Part shown: positions 1-6,029 of the stretch, piece by piece | Position numbering within the stretch: the first letter of the stretch is position 1 | Layout: each line of letters begins with the position of its first letter | From: Hyphomonadaceae bacterium UBA1001 | GTDB lineage: Bacteria; Pseudomonadota; Alphaproteobacteria; Caulobacterales; Aquidulcibacteraceae | Direction of reading: 5' to 3' | NCBI GenBank assembly: GCA_002291875.1 | Contig: DBAV01000207.1 | Location: 1-6,287 of the forward strand | Length of the DNA: 6,287 nucleotides | Translations under genes and position numbers: made by a program | The notes under the pieces: generated by a model | What the model was told of the DNA's origin: nothing | Seen by the model: the letters and a program-made list of their open reading frames with translations, nothing else | Database searches by the model: none

Positions 1-829
1 AGCCGAACTCGAGGCGGGGCTGGCCGGCACGGGCGGGGTGACACGCCGGGCGCTGGCCGCGCTGGGGGCCGCACCGGCCGAGAACCCGGCCAGCGCGGTC
101 GAACGGCTGCTGCACGACCGCCTCGACCAGAGTTCGGTGCTGGTCTGCGTCGGCCATGCGCGCGACAATGCCCGCCAGATCCGCGAGCAGATCTCGACCG
201 AGATGTGGGAGCGCATGAACCGGCTGTTCCTGCGCCTGCGGGCCGATGGCGGAGCGGTGGCCGCCGCGCCGCCGCGCAATCGCGTCATCGAGGAGCTGCA
301 CCAGATCCTGGGCGCCATCGACGCCACCATGAGCCATGGCGAGGGCTGGCGCTTCCTGCAGGCGGGGCGCCATCTCGAGCGTTTCCAGCTGATGCAGCGG
401 CTGATCGCCGCGCACCTGGATGTCGAGCCCGACGACAAGTACGGCTTTGCCCAGCTGCTGCGCATGGCATGTGCGCTCGAGCCGTTCCTGCGGGCACGCA
501 CTGCCGACATGCGCCGCGACCGGGTGATCGGCTTTCTGGCGCTGGACCCCGAATTTCCGCGCTCGCTGCGGCACTGCGCGACGGCCCTGCGCGCCCACGT
601 GGCCTGCATGGGCCCGTTCGCTCCGCCCGCCAGGCGCGAGCCGGTCGAGCGCGCGATGGGCCGGCTGGAAGCGCGGCTGGCCTTTGCCCACCCTTCCGAG
701 GTCATGGGCACGGGCGGGGCGGCCTTCCTGGCCGGGCTGGCGGTCGAGGCGAACGCCATCCACGCTCTGGTCCATGACAGCTTTGTCGATTATGGCGTGG
801 TCGACCCCGTGCCGGTGGGGGTGGGCTGA
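1..829 (+). CDS. alpha-E domain (DUF403) protein, 5' end missing
   Basis: The reading frame is open from base 2 to the TGA at 827-829, giving 275 residues. The GTG at base 38 is internal, not the start. About 40 N-terminal residues are probably missing, since family members are usually about 310-320 aa. The family hallmark is visible as DNARQIREQISTEMWERMN (bases about 161-220), followed by the helical GEGWRFLQAGRHLERF segment (about 340-390). The protein is predicted to be all-helical and cytoplasmic; no membrane segment or signal is seen in the visible part. Alpha-E proteins have no established biochemical activity. They are known by their constant linkage to circularly permuted ATP-grasp and transglutaminase-like genes, and are thought to take part in peptide or amide-bond modification. 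The downstream transglutaminase gene starts inside this stop codon (TGATG, 1-nt overlap), so the pair is translationally coupled. The family call is secure; the role is inferred. Confidence 0.9.
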   Translation, partial: AELEAGLAGTGGVTRRALAALGAAPAENPASAVERLLHDRLDQSSVLVCVGHARDNARQIREQISTEMWERMNRLFLRLRADGGAVAAAPPRNRVIEELHQILGAIDATMSHGEGWRFLQAGRHLERFQLMQRLIAAHLDVEPDDKYGFAQLLRMACALEPFLRARTADMRRDRVIGFLALDPEFPRSLRHCATALRAHVACMGPFAPPARREPVERAMGRLEARLAFAHPSEVMGTGGAAFLAGLAVEANAIHALVHDSFVDYGVVDPVPVGVG

Positions 830-1806
830 TGCTCGTCGAGATCCAGCATCTGACCCGCTATCGCTATTCCGCGCCGATCCGCGAGGCGGTGATGGAGGCG
901 CGGATGCAGCCGCGCTCGTCGCGGCGCCAGCGCCTGGTGTCGTTCGATCTGGCCGTCGATCCGCGCGCGCGGCTCTATGCCTACACCGACTGGCTGGGCA
1001 ACACGGTGCACCATTTCGATCTGCCCGCCCCGCACGACCAGCTGGCGCTGGCCGCCCGAGCGGTGGTCGAGACCGTCGCCCCCGATCCGGTTCCCGATCA
1101 GGTGGACCTCGAGGAGTGGCGGCGCCTCGAACAGGACGACGTGCCGGAAATGCATTTCGACATGTTGCGGCCATCACATTTCGCACGGCCGTCGCCCGCG
1201 CTGGCGGGCTTTGTCGAATCGCACGGGCTCGAGGCGCCGGGCGACCCGCTGACGCGCCTGCACCGGTTGTCGGCGGCGATTTCGGGCACCTTCGACTATC
1301 GCCCGGGGCTGACCACGGCCGACAGCCCGATCGAGCACGCACTGCAGTTCCGCAGCGGCGTGTGCCAGGACTTCGCGCACATCATGCTGGCGGTGGTGCG
1401 CCACTGGGGCATCCCGGCCCGGTATGTGTCGGGCTATCTGTGCCGCACCGCCGACAGCCATGACCGCTCGGCCGCCGACGCCAGCCATGCCTGGGTCGAG
1501 TGCTGGCTGCCCAGCCTGGGATGGATCGGCTTTGATCCCACCAACGCCATGCTGGCCTCCGAGCGGCATGTGGTGATCGGGGTCGGGCGCGACTATGCCG
1601 ACGTGCCGCCCACGCGCGGGGTCTATCGCGGCGAGGCGGAGTCGAAACTCGAGGTGGCCGTGCAGGTCCGCGAGACCCGCTCGGCCAATGCCGGCATCGA
1701 GTTCATCGCCTCGGTCCAGCCCGGCCAGACCCGCTGGGCGGTGCGGGCACGCGCCGCGGCTGCTGCCGCCCAGGCTGCCCAGCAGCAACAGCAACAACAA
1801 CAGTGA
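829..1806 (+). CDS. transglutaminase-like cysteine protein with poly-Gln tail
   Basis: This 325-aa protein has the layout of the bacterial transglutaminase-like family. Residues 1 to about 90 are the N-terminal beta domain (opening MLVEIQHLTRYRYSAPIREA). The papain-like core follows at about 160-245. The catalytic triad is intact: Cys179 in SGVCQDFAH, His220 in DASHAWVE and Asp236 in GFDPTN. The family signature GRDYADVPPTRGVYRG follows at 253-268. Relatives may hydrolyse or transfer amide bonds; the substrate is unknown and real protein crosslinking has not been shown for this group. No signal peptide is seen, so it is probably cytoplasmic. The start ATG overlaps the upstream alpha-E stop by 1 nt, and the stop overlaps the next start by 4 nt. 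The oddity is the C-terminal extension after about residue 290, which ends in an Ala-rich stretch and eight consecutive Gln. I do not know this tail from the family. Confidence 0.92.
   Translation: MLVEIQHLTRYRYSAPIREAVMEARMQPRSSRRQRLVSFDLAVDPRARLYAYTDWLGNTVHHFDLPAPHDQLALAARAVVETVAPDPVPDQVDLEEWRRLEQDDVPEMHFDMLRPSHFARPSPALAGFVESHGLEAPGDPLTRLHRLSAAISGTFDYRPGLTTADSPIEHALQFRSGVCQDFAHIMLAVVRHWGIPARYVSGYLCRTADSHDRSAADASHAWVECWLPSLGWIGFDPTNAMLASERHVVIGVGRDYADVPPTRGVYRGEAESKLEVAVQVRETRSANAGIEFIASVQPGQTRWAVRARAAAAAAQAAQQQQQQQQ
1780..1803 (+). repeat. CAG/CAA trinucleotide run encoding Gln8
   Basis: Eight consecutive glutamine codons (CAG CAG CAA CAG CAA CAA CAA CAG) end the transglutaminase gene. They follow a GCN-rich alanine stretch at 1753-1770 and Gln-Ala-Ala at 1771-1779. 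The CAG/CAA mixture means this is not a pure slippage tract, although it may have expanded by slippage. It is locally A-rich in an otherwise very G+C-rich gene and lies directly upstream of the next start codon. Confidence 0.95.
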
Positions 1807-2552
1807 GCCCGCCTTTCGCCCGTCCCCACCGCGAGGTGCACGGCACCATCGCCTACACCTCGCGCAGGCCCGGCCAGCACGGCGCCCTGCGGGGCCACGA
1901 GCGCTTCGCCTTCACTCACCACCGCGATGGCTCAAGCGTGCTGCGCGCGCACTGCTTCATCGCCGAGCCCGACCCGTGCGTGATGCGCGACGTCACTCTG
2001 GGCCTGGGGCCCGACCGGCGTCCCACCGACTGCACCGTGCGGCTGGTGGTGGGCGACACCTTCATGGGTTCGGGCTGGTTCCGGTTCGGGGCGGACTTCA
2101 TCGAGTGCGAGAGCGTGGGCCCCTCGATCGGGCGGGTGTCCCAGCGCGTGTCGCTGGAGGCCCCCCTGGACGGCTTTGGCACCCACCCGATCGTCGCGGA
2201 CGGCCATTTCCTGGGCCAGTGGGACTGGACGGCGCAGGCCCGGCGCACCTTCCGCATGTGGCTCCCATCGCCCGACCACCGCGGCGCCACCCCGCCATTG
2301 CTGGCGCCGGTCACCATTGATGGCGTGTTCCAGGGCCGCGAACGGATCAAGGTGCCGGCCGGCAGCTTTGACGCGCTGCACCTGCAATTCCTCGACTCCG
2401 GTGCCAGCGGCATGACCGGCACCCATCCGCCCTACGATGTCTGGATCACCGACGACGCCGACGCGGTGTTCCTGCAGGGCGGGGTGGGGGGCTACATGCA
2501 GACCTGGTACGAACTTCGGACCCTCGAGCGCGCGGATGCCTCAACGCCGTGA
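1803..2552 (+). CDS. conserved-looking protein of unknown function
   Basis: This 249-aa protein is not assigned to a named family with confidence. The GTG start at 1803 overlaps the transglutaminase stop (GTGA, 4 nt), which supports coupled translation. An alternative in-frame GTG lies at 1836. No Shine-Dalgarno sequence precedes 1803; the upstream bases are CAA repeats. The sequence alternates short polar and hydrophobic stretches with many Gly, Trp and aromatic residues, which suggests a mostly beta fold. There is no signal peptide or membrane helix. Notable motifs are VGDTFMGSGWFRF, a SPDHRGAT segment, VPAGSFDALHLQF (184-196) and HPPYDVWITDDADAVFLQ (from 208). The last two loosely recall the C-terminal half of DUF3108-type beta proteins, which is only a guess from motif style. 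G+C content and codon use match the neighbours, so recent transfer is not indicated. Its operon position suggests it works with the alpha-E and transglutaminase proteins. Confidence 0.8.
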   Translation: MSPPFARPHREVHGTIAYTSRRPGQHGALRGHERFAFTHHRDGSSVLRAHCFIAEPDPCVMRDVTLGLGPDRRPTDCTVRLVVGDTFMGSGWFRFGADFIECESVGPSIGRVSQRVSLEAPLDGFGTHPIVADGHFLGQWDWTAQARRTFRMWLPSPDHRGATPPLLAPVTIDGVFQGRERIKVPAGSFDALHLQFLDSGASGMTGTHPPYDVWITDDADAVFLQGGVGGYMQTWYELRTLERADASTP

Positions 2553-2675
2553 TTCCAGTCCTGTTTTGAAAACAAAAACGGCCGTCACCGCGGGCCCGCG
2601 CAGCGGGAACTGGGGCCCATCCCCTCAACCATGCTGCTGTCCCCGGCCCATCGCTCATCACGCGCAGAGGATAGG

Positions 2676-2730
2676 CCCCGGACACGTCTTCGCTGCGTCC
2701 TGCCGTTCCGGGGTGACGGTCCCTTTTTTT
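2676..2730 (+). terminator. possible terminator of the upstream operon
   Basis: A perfect 7-bp inverted repeat, CCCCGGA (2676-2682) with TCCGGGG (2707-2713), encloses a 24-nt loop. A second, weaker option pairs GGGG (2710-2713) with TCCC (2720-2723). The second lies directly against a run of seven T (2724-2730). Neither is an ideal intrinsic terminator: the first has a long loop and is separated from the T run, and the second has only four pairs including a G-U. It lies more than 120 nt beyond the last upstream stop codon. Confidence 0.35.
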
Positions 2731-2808
2731 CTAAAATGAAGAGGCCGATCGGAGGGGGGCATTGATGCTCTGGCACCGATGCACGGGGGGTGACAGGCGC
2801 GCGGCGGC

Positions 2809-2839
2809 GGTGTATGGAGAAATTCAAGTTCTCTACATC
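2809..2839 (+). promoter_or_regulatory. leader stem-loop upstream of rimP
   Basis: GGTGTA (2809-2814) pairs with TACATC (2834-2839), including one G-U. After a 2-nt bulge (TG), GAGAA (2817-2821) pairs with TTCTC (2829-2833) around a 7-nt loop. This gives an 11-bp, low-G+C hairpin in a G+C-rich region, 12 nt before the terminator-like hairpin. It could be part of a structured leader RNA that controls rimP-nusA readthrough. The pairing is read directly from the sequence; the function is inferred. Confidence 0.45.
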
Positions 2840-2851
2840 GCCGATGCGTTG

Positions 2852-2882
2852 AAGCGGGCTCCCGGCCGGGAGGCCGCTTTTT
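2852..2882 (+). terminator. intrinsic terminator or attenuator before rimP
   Basis: AAGCGG (2852-2857) pairs with CCGCTT (2874-2879). After a G/G mismatch, CTCCC (2859-2863) pairs with GGGAG (2868-2872) around a GGCC loop. The stem runs straight into five T (2878-2882). This is a textbook rho-independent shape, and it ends only 19 nt before the rimP GTG. No complete gene lies between it and the previous operon end, so it more likely acts on transcripts heading into rimP-nusA than as the terminator of the distant upstream operon. Premature terminators ahead of rimP are known in some other proteobacteria. Confidence 0.7.
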
Positions 2883-2889
2883 CATTTCC

Positions 2890-2894
2890 GGAGA
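2890..2894 (+). promoter_or_regulatory. rimP ribosome binding site
   Basis: GGAGA lies 7 nt upstream of the GTG at 2902. It fixes this GTG as the rimP start, because no in-frame ATG exists nearby. The site lies just past the terminator-like hairpin, so rimP is translated only on transcripts that read through. Confidence 0.75.
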
Positions 2895-2901
2895 CCAAGC
2901 C

Positions 2902-3489
2902 GTGCGGACGTCCTCGCCGTTCGAAGACAGGATCCTGGGCCTGATCGAGCCTGCCGCGCACGAACTGGGCTTTCAGATCGTGCGCATCCGCCTGCGCGGC
3001 AATGTGCGCAAGACCCTGGAAATCCGTGCCGAGCGTGCGGACGGCAGCATGACCGCCGACGATTGCGAGGCCCTGTCGCACGCGATTTCGCCCATCCTCG
3101 AGGTGGCCGACCCGCTGCAGGACGCCTGGGCGCTCGAGGTGTCTTCGCCCGGCATTGACCGGCCGCTGACCCGGCTGGACGACTTTGCCCGCTGGCAGGG
3201 CTTTGAGGCCAAGCTGGAACTGGACCGCATGGTCGAGGGCCGCAAACGCTTTTCCGGCATGCTGGCCGGGGTCGAGGATGGCCATGTCGGCATCGACCTC
3301 AAGGGCGACGAGCAGACCGCCATGATCCCGTTCGACTGGATCGCCGAGGCGCGCCTGGTGCTGACCGACGCCCTGGTCGAGGCCACCCTGCGCCGCCGCA
3401 AGGCGGGCGATCCGGTGGTCGAGGGCGCCGATGCCGATGACCTGACCGACCATGAGATGATCAAACCCAGAAAGAGGAACAAGCCATGA
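2902..3489 (+). CDS. rimP: ribosome maturation factor RimP
   Basis: RimP binds the free 30S subunit and is needed for its late maturation in the cytoplasm. The 195-aa product carries the family signature LEVSSPGIDRPL at residues 78-89, at the junction between the N-terminal alpha/beta domain (about 8-82) and the C-terminal SH3-like beta domain (about 85-160). The N-terminal part includes the typical LIEPAAHELGFQIV opening. The charged C-terminal extension from about 165 makes it longer than the roughly 150-aa E. coli protein, which is common in alphaproteobacteria. The start is GTG, supported by GGAGA 7 nt upstream. Its stop overlaps the nusA start (ATGA, 4 nt), so the two are translationally coupled. 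It is the first gene of the nusA-infB operon and sits directly behind a terminator-like hairpin, so readthrough probably controls it. Confidence 0.97.
   Translation: MRTSSPFEDRILGLIEPAAHELGFQIVRIRLRGNVRKTLEIRAERADGSMTADDCEALSHAISPILEVADPLQDAWALEVSSPGIDRPLTRLDDFARWQGFEAKLELDRMVEGRKRFSGMLAGVEDGHVGIDLKGDEQTAMIPFDWIAEARLVLTDALVEATLRRRKAGDPVVEGADADDLTDHEMIKPRKRNKP
3473..3478 (+). promoter_or_regulatory. nusA ribosome binding site inside rimP
   Basis: AGAGGA lies 7 nt upstream of the nusA ATG at 3486, within the last codons of rimP. Together with the ATGA stop/start overlap it supports this start and suggests both coupled and independent initiation of nusA. Confidence 0.75.
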
Positions 3490-5168
3490 GCATTTCCGCG
3501 AACCGCCTCGAGATCCTGCAGATCGCCGAGGCGGTGGCCCGCGAGAAGGGCATCGAGAAGGACGTGGTCCTGCGCTCGATCGAAAACGCCTTCGCCAAGG
3601 CCGCCCGCGCCCGCTATGGTGCCGAGCACGACATCCACGCCATCCTGGATGCCAAGTCGGGCGAGATGCGCATCGAGCGCCACCTGACCGTGGTCGAGGA
3701 GATCGAGTATCCGATGGCCCAGCTGACGCTGGAAGAGGGGCGCCAGCGCGACCCCTCCGCCCACATCGGCACCGTCTTCATCGAGCGCCTCCCGCCGGTC
3801 GATCCGGGCCGGATGGCCGCCCAGATGGGCAAGCAGGTCATCATGCACGACGTGCGCGAGGCCGAGCGCGAGCGCCAGTTCGAGGAATACAAGGACCGCA
3901 AGGGCGAGATCATCTCGGGCCGGGTCAAGCGGGTCGAGTTCAACACCGTCATCATCGACCTGGGCCGGGCCGAGGGCGTGATGCGCCGCAAGGACCAGAT
4001 CCCCACCGACAAGCTGCAGATCGGCACGCCGGTGCGCTGCTATGTCAGCGATGTCCGCCGCGAGGCCAAGGGACACCAGATCTTACTGTCGCGTTCGGCT
4101 CCGGAATTCATGATCAAGCTGTTCGCCAACGAGGTGCCCGAAATCTATGAGGGCGTGGTGGAAATCCGCGCCTGTGCGCGAGATCCCGGATCGCGTGCCA
4201 AGATCGCGGTCATTTCTTATGAAACCAGCGTGGACCCGGTGGGCGCGTGCGTCGGCCAGCGCGGCTCGCGCGTGCAGGCCGTGGTGGGCGAGCTGTCGGG
4301 CGAGAAGATCGACATCATCCCCTGGTCCGAGGACGCAGCCACCTACATCGTCAACGCCCTGCAGCCGGCAGAAGTGACCAAGGTGGTGTTCGATCCCGAC
4401 GTCAACCGCGTCGACGTGATCGTGGCCGAAGACCAACTGTCCAAGGCGATCGGGCGCAAGGGCCAGAATGTGCGCCTGGCGTCCGAGCTGACGGGCTGGC
4501 AGCTGGACATCATGACCGAGGAAAAGGACCGCGAGCGCCGCCAGAAGGAATTCGCCGAGCGCACCGAACTGTTCGTGGTCACGCTGGGCTGTGACGAGAC
4601 ACTGGCCCAGCTGCTGGCCAGCGAGGGCTTCGAGACCATCGAGGACGTGGCCTATACGCCGATCGAATCGATGGCCTCGATCGACGGCCTGAACGAGGAA
4701 GTGGCCCAGGACCTCCAGGATCGCGCGATGGCGCACCTGCAGCAGGTGGCCGACGAACTGGACGCGCGCCGGCGCGAGCTGGGCGTGCAGGACGACCTTG
4801 CCGGCCTCGAGGGCATCACCCTGCAGATGCTGGTGGCGCTGGGCGAGGCCAAGGTGCTCTCGCTCGAGGACTTTGCCGGCTTGGTGGCCGACGACCTGCT
4901 GGCCAGCGAGGAAATCCGCAATGGCGAGAAGGTCCGGGTGCCCGGCCTGCTGGATGGCTTCGAGCTGACCAGAGACCAGGTCGACCGGATGATCCTGTTG
5001 GCCCGCGTGGGCATGGGCTGGATCGACGAATCCGAATTGCCGCCCGACCCCAACGCGCTGGTGGCGGCCGAAGGCGACGACGAGGGCATCGAGGAGGAGC
5101 TGATGCCCGAGACCGAGCTGGTCGCCGACGCGGCCGAGTTCGATCATGTCGAGGAGCAGGATCGCTGA
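3486..5168 (+). CDS. nusA: transcription termination/antitermination factor NusA
   Basis: NusA binds RNA polymerase and nascent RNA, promotes pausing and intrinsic termination, and joins antitermination complexes on rRNA operons. The 560-aa product shows all expected domains in order. The polymerase-binding N-terminal domain spans about 1-130 (ISANRLEILQIAEAVAREKG). The S1 domain runs about 138-205 (GEIISGRVKRVEFNTVIIDLG). KH1 has its GxxG loop at 257-260 within VGACVGQRGSRVQ. KH2 has its loop at 323-326 within LSKAIGRKGQNVRLAS. Two C-terminal helical repeats follow at about 362-425 and 440-510, and a strongly acidic tail closes the protein. It is longer than the 495-aa E. coli protein, as usual in this class. 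It overlaps rimP by 4 nt and is followed after 23 nt by the YlxR-L7Ae gene. NusA could act on the terminator-like leader upstream of its own operon, giving feedback; that is inference. Confidence 0.98.
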   Translation: MSISANRLEILQIAEAVAREKGIEKDVVLRSIENAFAKAARARYGAEHDIHAILDAKSGEMRIERHLTVVEEIEYPMAQLTLEEGRQRDPSAHIGTVFIERLPPVDPGRMAAQMGKQVIMHDVREAERERQFEEYKDRKGEIISGRVKRVEFNTVIIDLGRAEGVMRRKDQIPTDKLQIGTPVRCYVSDVRREAKGHQILLSRSAPEFMIKLFANEVPEIYEGVVEIRACARDPGSRAKIAVISYETSVDPVGACVGQRGSRVQAVVGELSGEKIDIIPWSEDAATYIVNALQPAEVTKVVFDPDVNRVDVIVAEDQLSKAIGRKGQNVRLASELTGWQLDIMTEEKDRERRQKEFAERTELFVVTLGCDETLAQLLASEGFETIEDVAYTPIESMASIDGLNEEVAQDLQDRAMAHLQQVADELDARRRELGVQDDLAGLEGITLQMLVALGEAKVLSLEDFAGLVADDLLASEEIRNGEKVRVPGLLDGFELTRDQVDRMILLARVGMGWIDESELPPDPNALVAAEGDDEGIEEELMPETELVADAAEFDHVEEQDR

Positions 5169-5191
5169 CGCGCGGGCGGCGGGCGGACCAC

Positions 5192-6019
5192 ATGCATCGC
5201 AAGGGTGTCCGCGCCGCCGAACAGGCACGCGAGGGCGCCGCGCGTTCGCGCCGCTGCGCTGCCACCGGCGCGGTCGTGCCCGAATCGCGGCTGGTGCGGC
5301 TGGCGGTCGGTCGTGACGGGATGGTGCTGCCCGATGTCGCGGCGCGCGCACCCGGGCGCGGCCTGTGGGTTTCGGCCATGCGCCCCGCCGTCGAGCAGGC
5401 GCTGCGGCGCAACCAGCTGACCCGCGGCTTCGAGGGCGCGCGCGCGCCCGCCGACATCGCCGACCGGATCGAGCAGGCCCTGGCCCAGCGCGTCTTGGAC
5501 CTTCTGGGAATGGCGCGGCGTGCGGGCGAGATCGCCATCGGCCAGACCGAGGTCGGCGACCTTGTGGGGCGCACACTGCCGGCCATCGTGTTCGAAGCGG
5601 CTGACGGGGCGCCCGACGGGCGGCGGCAGGTGTTCGAGGCGGTGGTCCGCCAGCGCGCCCGCGCAGCCGCCCGCTCTGGCACCGCGGTCCAGGGCCCCCA
5701 TATCGTCGGGTGCTTCACCGCAGCGGAACTTGCACTGGCATTCGGACGCGGGCGTGTGATACACGCCGCGATCCGGCACGGTGGCATGGCCCGGCGGGTC
5801 GGGGGCGAGCTGCGCCGTTTGGCGGGCTTTCGCACCCTGGCGCCCGAAGCGTGGCTTGCCGAGTCCGGAAGCGCGCCCTTGCACGCCGACGACCCATTGC
5901 CCGACCCGGCGGCGCCGGACGTGGCGCACGACGACAACGGCCCGGGCCCCGATGGGGACCGGTCCGAATCTGGCCTCCCGGGGACCCGTGCCCCGCCGGC
6001 CGCTGCGAACGAGGACTGA
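5192..6019 (+). CDS. YlxR (DUF448)-L7Ae fusion RNA-binding protein
   Basis: This 275-aa protein fuses two RNA-linked domains. Residues about 15-85 are a YlxR/DUF448 domain, seen in RRCAATGAVVPESRLVRLAV and in VLPDVAARAPGRGLWV. YlxR domains bind nucleic acid and in Bacillus are encoded beside nusA. Residues about 98-215 resemble an L7Ae/L30e domain, seen in VLDLLGMARRAGEIAIGQ, FTAAELALAFGRGRVIHAA and ELRRLAGF; this fold commonly binds kink-turn RNA. The C-terminal 50 or so residues are Pro/Asp/Gly-rich and probably disordered. The fusion at this locus is common in alphaproteobacteria, where it is annotated only as an RNA-binding protein. The ATG at 5192 lies 23 nt after the nusA stop and has only a weak GGGCGGA upstream, so translation may depend on nusA. 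The infB gene follows after 10 nt. The exact RNA target is unknown. Confidence 0.9.
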   Translation: MHRKGVRAAEQAREGAARSRRCAATGAVVPESRLVRLAVGRDGMVLPDVAARAPGRGLWVSAMRPAVEQALRRNQLTRGFEGARAPADIADRIEQALAQRVLDLLGMARRAGEIAIGQTEVGDLVGRTLPAIVFEAADGAPDGRRQVFEAVVRQRARAAARSGTAVQGPHIVGCFTAAELALAFGRGRVIHAAIRHGGMARRVGGELRRLAGFRTLAPEAWLAESGSAPLHADDPLPDPAAPDVAHDDNGPGPDGDRSESGLPGTRAPPAAANED

Positions 6020-6021
6020 CT

Positions 6022-6026
6022 GGAGA
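6022..6026 (+). promoter_or_regulatory. infB ribosome binding site
   Basis: GGAGA ends 3 nt before the infB ATG, closer than usual. A second purine run, GAGGA (6011-6015), lies at the end of the upstream gene but is rather distant. Initiation may therefore lean on ribosomes finishing the YlxR-L7Ae gene, whose stop is 10 nt upstream. Confidence 0.5.
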
Positions 6027-6029
6027 CGC

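Larger units (their letters stand above)
2553..2901. other. non-coding gap between the two operons
   Basis: This stretch of about 350 nt separates the alpha-E/transglutaminase operon from rimP. No convincing gene, tRNA or repeat family was seen in it. From left to right it holds the AT-rich palindrome TGTTTTGAAAACA (2562-2574), a 12-bp G+C palindrome (2589-2600), a weak terminator candidate ending in T7 (2676-2730), a TAAAAT box (2732-2737) without a good -35 partner, a purine-rich GGAGG tract (2751-2755), and two leader stem-loops (2809-2839 and 2852-2882). The rimP promoter should lie here, but no clear sigma-70 pair could be picked by eye. Confidence 0.7.

Noticed and set aside
38..40. GTG as the start of the alpha-E gene
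   Set aside because: The frame stays open to the left edge and the residues before it (AELEAGLAGTGG) fit a continuing protein. A start here would leave the protein short for its family.
1174..1800. Antisense frame starting with a poly-Leu stretch that looks like a signal peptide
   Set aside because: The Leu run is the reverse complement of the CAG/CAA glutamine codons of the transglutaminase gene. The rest has no recognisable domain.
2589..2600. 12-bp palindrome CGCGGGCCCGCG
   Set aside because: As a hairpin it has almost no loop and no T run follows. Such G/C palindromes are common by chance in DNA of this composition.
2553..2760. tRNA, small RNA gene or CRISPR repeat in the gap
   Set aside because: No cloverleaf arms, GTTCRA-type T-loop or direct repeats with spacers could be found by eye on either strand.
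2766..2775. boxA-like TGCTCTGGCA in the rimP leader
   Set aside because: Only the first six bases match the boxA consensus and the following TTTAA part is absent. A six-base match in a gap this size can arise by chance.
4083..5576. Long antisense open frame of 497 codons, with others at 4816-5937 and 5144-6211
   Set aside because: They lie opposite nusA and the YlxR-L7Ae gene, which are certain. Their translations are rich in Arg, Ala, Pro, Gly and His without family motifs, as expected for antisense frames in high-G+C genes.
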